Source: Erysipelotrichaceae bacterium
GTDB taxonomy: Bacteria; Bacillota_I; Bacilli_A; RFN20; CAG-826
Direction of reading: 5' to 3'
NCBI GenBank assembly: GCA_022777645.1
Contig: JALFFX010000001.1
Coordinates: 1-52,427, forward strand
DNA length: 52,427 nucleotides
The notes below the pieces were generated by a model, which did no database searches, was not told the origin of the DNA, and worked only from the letters and a program-made list of their open reading frames with translations. Positions 49,744 through 52,427 of the stretch are shown one piece after another. The first letter of the stretch is position 1. The number at the start of each line of letters is the position of its first letter. Both the position numbers and the translations under genes were made by a program.

Positions 49744-50615
49744 TGAAATCAGGATTTGTTGCAATTATAGGCAAACCTAATGCTGGAAAGTCAACAATAT
49801 TGAATTCAATATTGGAAAGAGATGTTTCGATAGTTACAGATAAAGCCCAAACAACTAGAAACGCGATTAGAGGCATTTATGATGACGACGAATATCAAAT
49901 AGTGTTCGTTGATACTCCGGGAATTCATAAAGCTCGTCATTCATTAGGCAAAATCATGAATCAAGACGCTTTTGATTCCACAAAAGGAGTTGACGCTATT
50001 ATTTTAGTTGTTGATGCATCTTTGAAGTTTTCTGAAGCAGATGAATTCATTATAAGATCGCTTCCAAAAGACGTTGCGACAATTGTTGCAATCAATAAAA
50101 TTGATTTAATTAAACTTCCACAAGCGGAAGCTATTAAACAAACCTATAAAAATAATATTCCTGATGCCAAAATAATCGAATTAAGCGCAAAAAATGGTTT
50201 TGGCATTGAAGATATATTAAATGCGGTAAAGCCTTTAATGAGTGAAGGACCAAGATATTATCCTAAGGATACTATTTCCGATAAAGATTCTTCTTTTTAT
50301 GTCTCGGAAGTCGTTCGTGAAAAATTATTATTGTTGCTTCGAGAAGAAGTTCCTCACGAACTTGCAGTTAGAGTGGACGAAATAAAAAACAAAAAAGAAG
50401 CTGTCTATATTAGAGCAACAATTATTGTTGATAAAGATTCCCATAAAGGCATAGTTATCGGCAAAAATGGTTCCAAGATAAAAGAGATTGGTAAACGCGC
50501 AAGAAAAACTCTTGAAAAATATTTTAACAAAAATATGTTTTTGGAATTATTCGTCTCTGTAAAAGAAGATTGGATTAATAATCCAAGAATATTGAAAGAA
50601 TTAGGCTATAAATAA
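49743..50615 (+). CDS. era: GTPase Era
   Basis: A 290-residue GTPase that binds the 3' end of 16S rRNA during small-subunit assembly. G1 is GKPNAGKSTI (about residues 10-19), TTRNAIRGI is switch I, DTPGIHKAR is G3, and NKIDL is G4. The C-terminal KH domain contains GIVIGKNGSKIKEIGKRAR (about 239-257). The start overlaps the stop of the ybeY-cdd gene (TAATG). recO follows with no gap. Confidence 0.97.
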   Translation: MKSGFVAIIGKPNAGKSTILNSILERDVSIVTDKAQTTRNAIRGIYDDDEYQIVFVDTPGIHKARHSLGKIMNQDAFDSTKGVDAIILVVDASLKFSEADEFIIRSLPKDVATIVAINKIDLIKLPQAEAIKQTYKNNIPDAKIIELSAKNGFGIEDILNAVKPLMSEGPRYYPKDTISDKDSSFYVSEVVREKLLLLLREEVPHELAVRVDEIKNKKEAVYIRATIIVDKDSHKGIVIGKNGSKIKEIGKRARKTLEKYFNKNMFLELFVSVKEDWINNPRILKELGYK

Positions 50616-51335
50616 ATGTTTGAAATTGACGGAATTGTTTTAGGAACAACCCCTTTTAACGAACACGATTCAATTGTTAATATTATTACCAAACAACAAT
50701 ATTTTAGCTTTCTAGCTAAAGGTGTTTTAAAAATCAATAGTAAAAATGCATCGCTTATAAATTTATGTAATTATTCTCGTTTCAATATTTCAAAAGGGAA
50801 AACAGGGCATTCATTACGCAACGGAGAATTATTAAATTCTTTCCAAAATGCAAAAAAAGATTTGGCAGGTCTTTCCGCTTTATCTTTTATTCGTGAAATC
50901 ACTTTTAAATTTATTCAAGATGATGATGCTATTCAAATCTTTGATTTTTTAAAAAAATCACTTGAGTTGCTTGATAATAATAAAAATCCATTTTTTGTTT
51001 GTTTGTTGTACTTTGCTCAAGTCCTTAAAATCGCAGGATATGGGCTAAACGTTGATTCGTGCCAATTGTGTGGATCAAAACATGATATTTGTGCAATTTC
51101 TTATGAAAATGGTGGAATGATTTGCAAGAAATGTTATTCCGGAAATAACGGAAAAACTTATTCGGCGCGAAAATTAAAAATTTTCAGATATTTATTTAAA
51201 GTCGAATTGTCTAAATTTGGAGAAATCGAATTTAATGAAGATGAATGCAAAGAATTGCTAACTGATTTGTTAGTATTTGCTAATAATGTTTCTCAAGTAA
51301 ACATTAAATCTTACAAGATGTTATTCATGAATTGA
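50616..51335 (+). CDS. recO: DNA repair protein RecO
   Basis: A 239-residue recombination mediator. The N-terminal OB fold (about 1-80; EIDGIVLGTTPFNEHDSIV) and a helical domain with a four-Cys zinc site (CQLCGSK ... GGMICKKC) match RecO. It follows era directly, as in Bacillus. A weak AATTGA/TCAATT hairpin (51330-51345) after the stop is not a convincing terminator. Confidence 0.94.
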   Translation: MFEIDGIVLGTTPFNEHDSIVNIITKQQYFSFLAKGVLKINSKNASLINLCNYSRFNISKGKTGHSLRNGELLNSFQNAKKDLAGLSALSFIREITFKFIQDDDAIQIFDFLKKSLELLDNNKNPFFVCLLYFAQVLKIAGYGLNVDSCQLCGSKHDICAISYENGGMICKKCYSGNNGKTYSARKLKIFRYLFKVELSKFGEIEFNEDECKELLTDLLVFANNVSQVNIKSYKMLFMN

Positions 51336-51347
51336 TTTATCAATTTA

Positions 51348-51376
51348 TTGTAAAATAATTGATATTAACATATAAT
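51348..51376 (+). promoter_or_regulatory. Promoter of glyQS
   Basis: TTGTAA (51348-51353), a 17-nt spacer, TATAAT (51371-51376). The predicted leader is only about 29 bases and contains no T-box, unlike many Bacilli gly genes. Confidence 0.72.
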
Positions 51377-51411
51377 ATTGAGAAGTTTCTTACGTAATCG
51401 GAGGAAGTAAT

Positions 51412-52427
51412 ATGCAAAATAAAAAATTTGAAGAAATAGTTAATCATTTGATTTCTAGTGGTTTTGTTTTTCAAGATTCTGAGATTTATGGTGGTTTATC
51501 AAATTCCTGGGATTTTGGCCCATTAGGCGTCGAATTAAAAAACAATATTAAGAAATTGTGGTGGAGAAAATTCGTTCAAGAATCTCCAACTAACGTTGGA
51601 ATCGATGCCGCTATCTTAATGAATCCATCTGTTTGGAAAGCAACTGGACACGTTGCAACATTTGCTGATCCATTAATCGATTGTAAAGATTGTCACTCTC
51701 GTCACAGAGCTGATAATTTAATCGAAGCAGCTTTTCCAGATGTTGATGTTAACGCAATGACGAACGAGGAAATGATAAAATTTATCAAAGATAACAAGGT
51801 AAAATGTCCAGTCTGCGGTAAATCAAACTTTACTGACATTCGTCAATTCAATTTGATGTTTAGAACTCACATCGGTGTTACCGAAGAATCAGAAAGCTTA
51901 GTATATTTAAGACCTGAAACTGCCCAAGGCATGTTTGTAAACTTCAAAAATGTTCAAAGAACAACTCGTAGAAAATTGCCTTTCGGCATTTGCAATATCG
52001 GTAAAAGCTTTAGAAACGAAATTACTCCGGGTAATTTCATTTTCCGCGTTCGTGAATTCGAACAAATGGAAATGGAATTTTTCTGCAAGCCAAATACTGA
52101 TCTTGAATGGTTTGCATATTGGAAAGATTATTGCTTAAAATTCCTCGAATCATTAAATATTTCGCAAGAAAATTTAAGATATCGCGATCACGAACCAGAA
52201 GAATTAGCTTTTTATTCTAAAGCTACAACTGATGTTGAATATAAATTCCCATTTGGCTGGGGAGAAATATTAGGCGTCGCCGACAGAACTGATTACGACT
52301 TAAAACGTCACTCAGAAGCAAGTGGTGAAAAGCTTGAATACCTCGACCCTGAAACAAATGAGAAATATATTCCATATTGCATTGAACCTTCAATGGGCGT
52401 AGAAAGAATATTTTTGATGGTTGCATG
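51412..52427 (+). CDS. glyQS: Glycyl-tRNA synthetase, single-chain type (3' truncated by window end)
   Basis: The first 338 residues of a class II GlyRS of the alpha2 type (about 460 residues), open to the right edge. Features: [17 protein letters not shown], a zinc-like CKDC ... CPVCG insertion, and class II motif 2 around [31 protein letters not shown] near the edge is the motif 3 region. GGAGGAAG precedes ATG 51412. Bacillus uses this type too, whereas many other Firmicutes use the separate alpha/beta subunits. Confidence 0.95.
   Translation, partial: MQNKKFEEIVNHLISSGFVFQDSEIYGGLSNSWDFGPLGVELKNNIKKLWWRKFVQESPTNVGIDAAILMNPSVWKATGHVATFADPLIDCKDCHSRHRADNLIEAAFPDVDVNAMTNEEMIKFIKDNKVKCPVCGKSNFTDIRQFNLMFRTHIGVTEESESLVYLRPETAQGMFVNFKNVQRTTRRKLPFGICNIGKSFRNEITPGNFIFRVREFEQMEMEFFCKPNTDLEWFAYWKDYCLKFLESLNISQENLRYRDHEPEELAFYSKATTDVEYKFPFGWGEILGVADRTDYDLKRHSEASGEKLEYLDPETNEKYIPYCIEPSMGVERIFLMVA

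Noticed and set aside
51330-51345. AATTGA/TCAATT hairpin after recO as a terminator
   Set aside because: Six mostly A-T pairs and no T run.
1-52427. Recoding of TGA as Trp, as in mycoplasmas
   Set aside because: TGA ends feoB, recO and other genes at normal length, and conserved Trp positions in valS and rubrerythrin are TGG.
1-52427. CRISPR arrays, insertion sequences or prophage
   Set aside because: No regularly spaced repeats, transposase or phage structural genes were seen.

Overview
The window reads as one contig from an AT-rich, low-GC Gram-positive bacterium of the Bacilli, probably one of the small-genome, host-associated anaerobic lineages near the Mollicutes. The sequence basis is: strong AGGAGG-type ribosome sites beside genes that look leaderless, CIRCE/HrcA control of clpB and dnaK, T-box control of valS, single-chain GlyRS, and the Bacillus-like order comEA-comEC-holA-rpsT ... 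lepA-hemW-hrcA-grpE-dnaK-dnaJ-rsmE-mtaB ... rpsU ... ybeY-cdd-era-recO-glyS. Sporulation genes and clpX, which lie in these blocks in Bacillus, are absent here. TGA is a normal stop (feoB, recO) and Trp is TGG, so the mycoplasma code is not used. Rubrerythrin with a Fur-type regulator and a Feo iron system point to an anaerobe. The exact lineage is an inference.

Layout. 1-0.5 kb: the 3' end of an unidentified gene and tRNA-Arg(UCU). 0.7-2.8 kb (minus): guanine deaminase and a nucleobase permease. 3.0-4.5 kb: membrane protein, Fur-family regulator, rubrerythrin. 4.5-6.5 kb: AbrB-type regulator and a two-gene ABC exporter behind a palindromic operator. 6.5-9.6 kb: DJ-1 and DUF5662-like genes (minus), diverging from a lipoprotein phosphoesterase and a membrane protein. 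9.6-13.6 kb (minus): CPA2 antiporter with a PII-like partner, and an N-domain-less clpB under two CIRCE operators. 13.6-16.6 kb: DtxR-type regulator divergent from feoA-feoB and a small Cys-rich protein.

16.7-24.7 kb: TPR-like protein, tig-lon-engB, T-box-valS. 24.7-33.9 kb: comEA-comEC-holA, rpsT (minus), fmt, a nuclease-helicase fusion, lepA. 33.9-43.1 kb: degenerate Fic-like protein, small membrane protein, hemW, the hrcA-grpE-dnaK-dnaJ heat-shock operon, ABC-F ATPase. 43.1-52.4 kb: TM2 protein-rsmE-unknown-mtaB, rpmF, deoC, rpsU, a C39-peptidase membrane protein, a ybeY-cdd fusion, era, recO and the start of glyQS, cut by the window end.

Most genes are housekeeping. The best leads are: (1) a 32-bp upstream element shared by comEA-comEC and a C39 peptidase/6-TM protein that lacks the ATPase domain, suggesting a common competence-type regulon; (2) a matching two-operator HrcA architecture at clpB and hrcA; (3) an in-frame ybeY-cdd fusion that keeps an internal start site; (4) a PII-like protein paired with a cation antiporter; (5) several genes with promoters so close to the start codon that their mRNAs should be leaderless.
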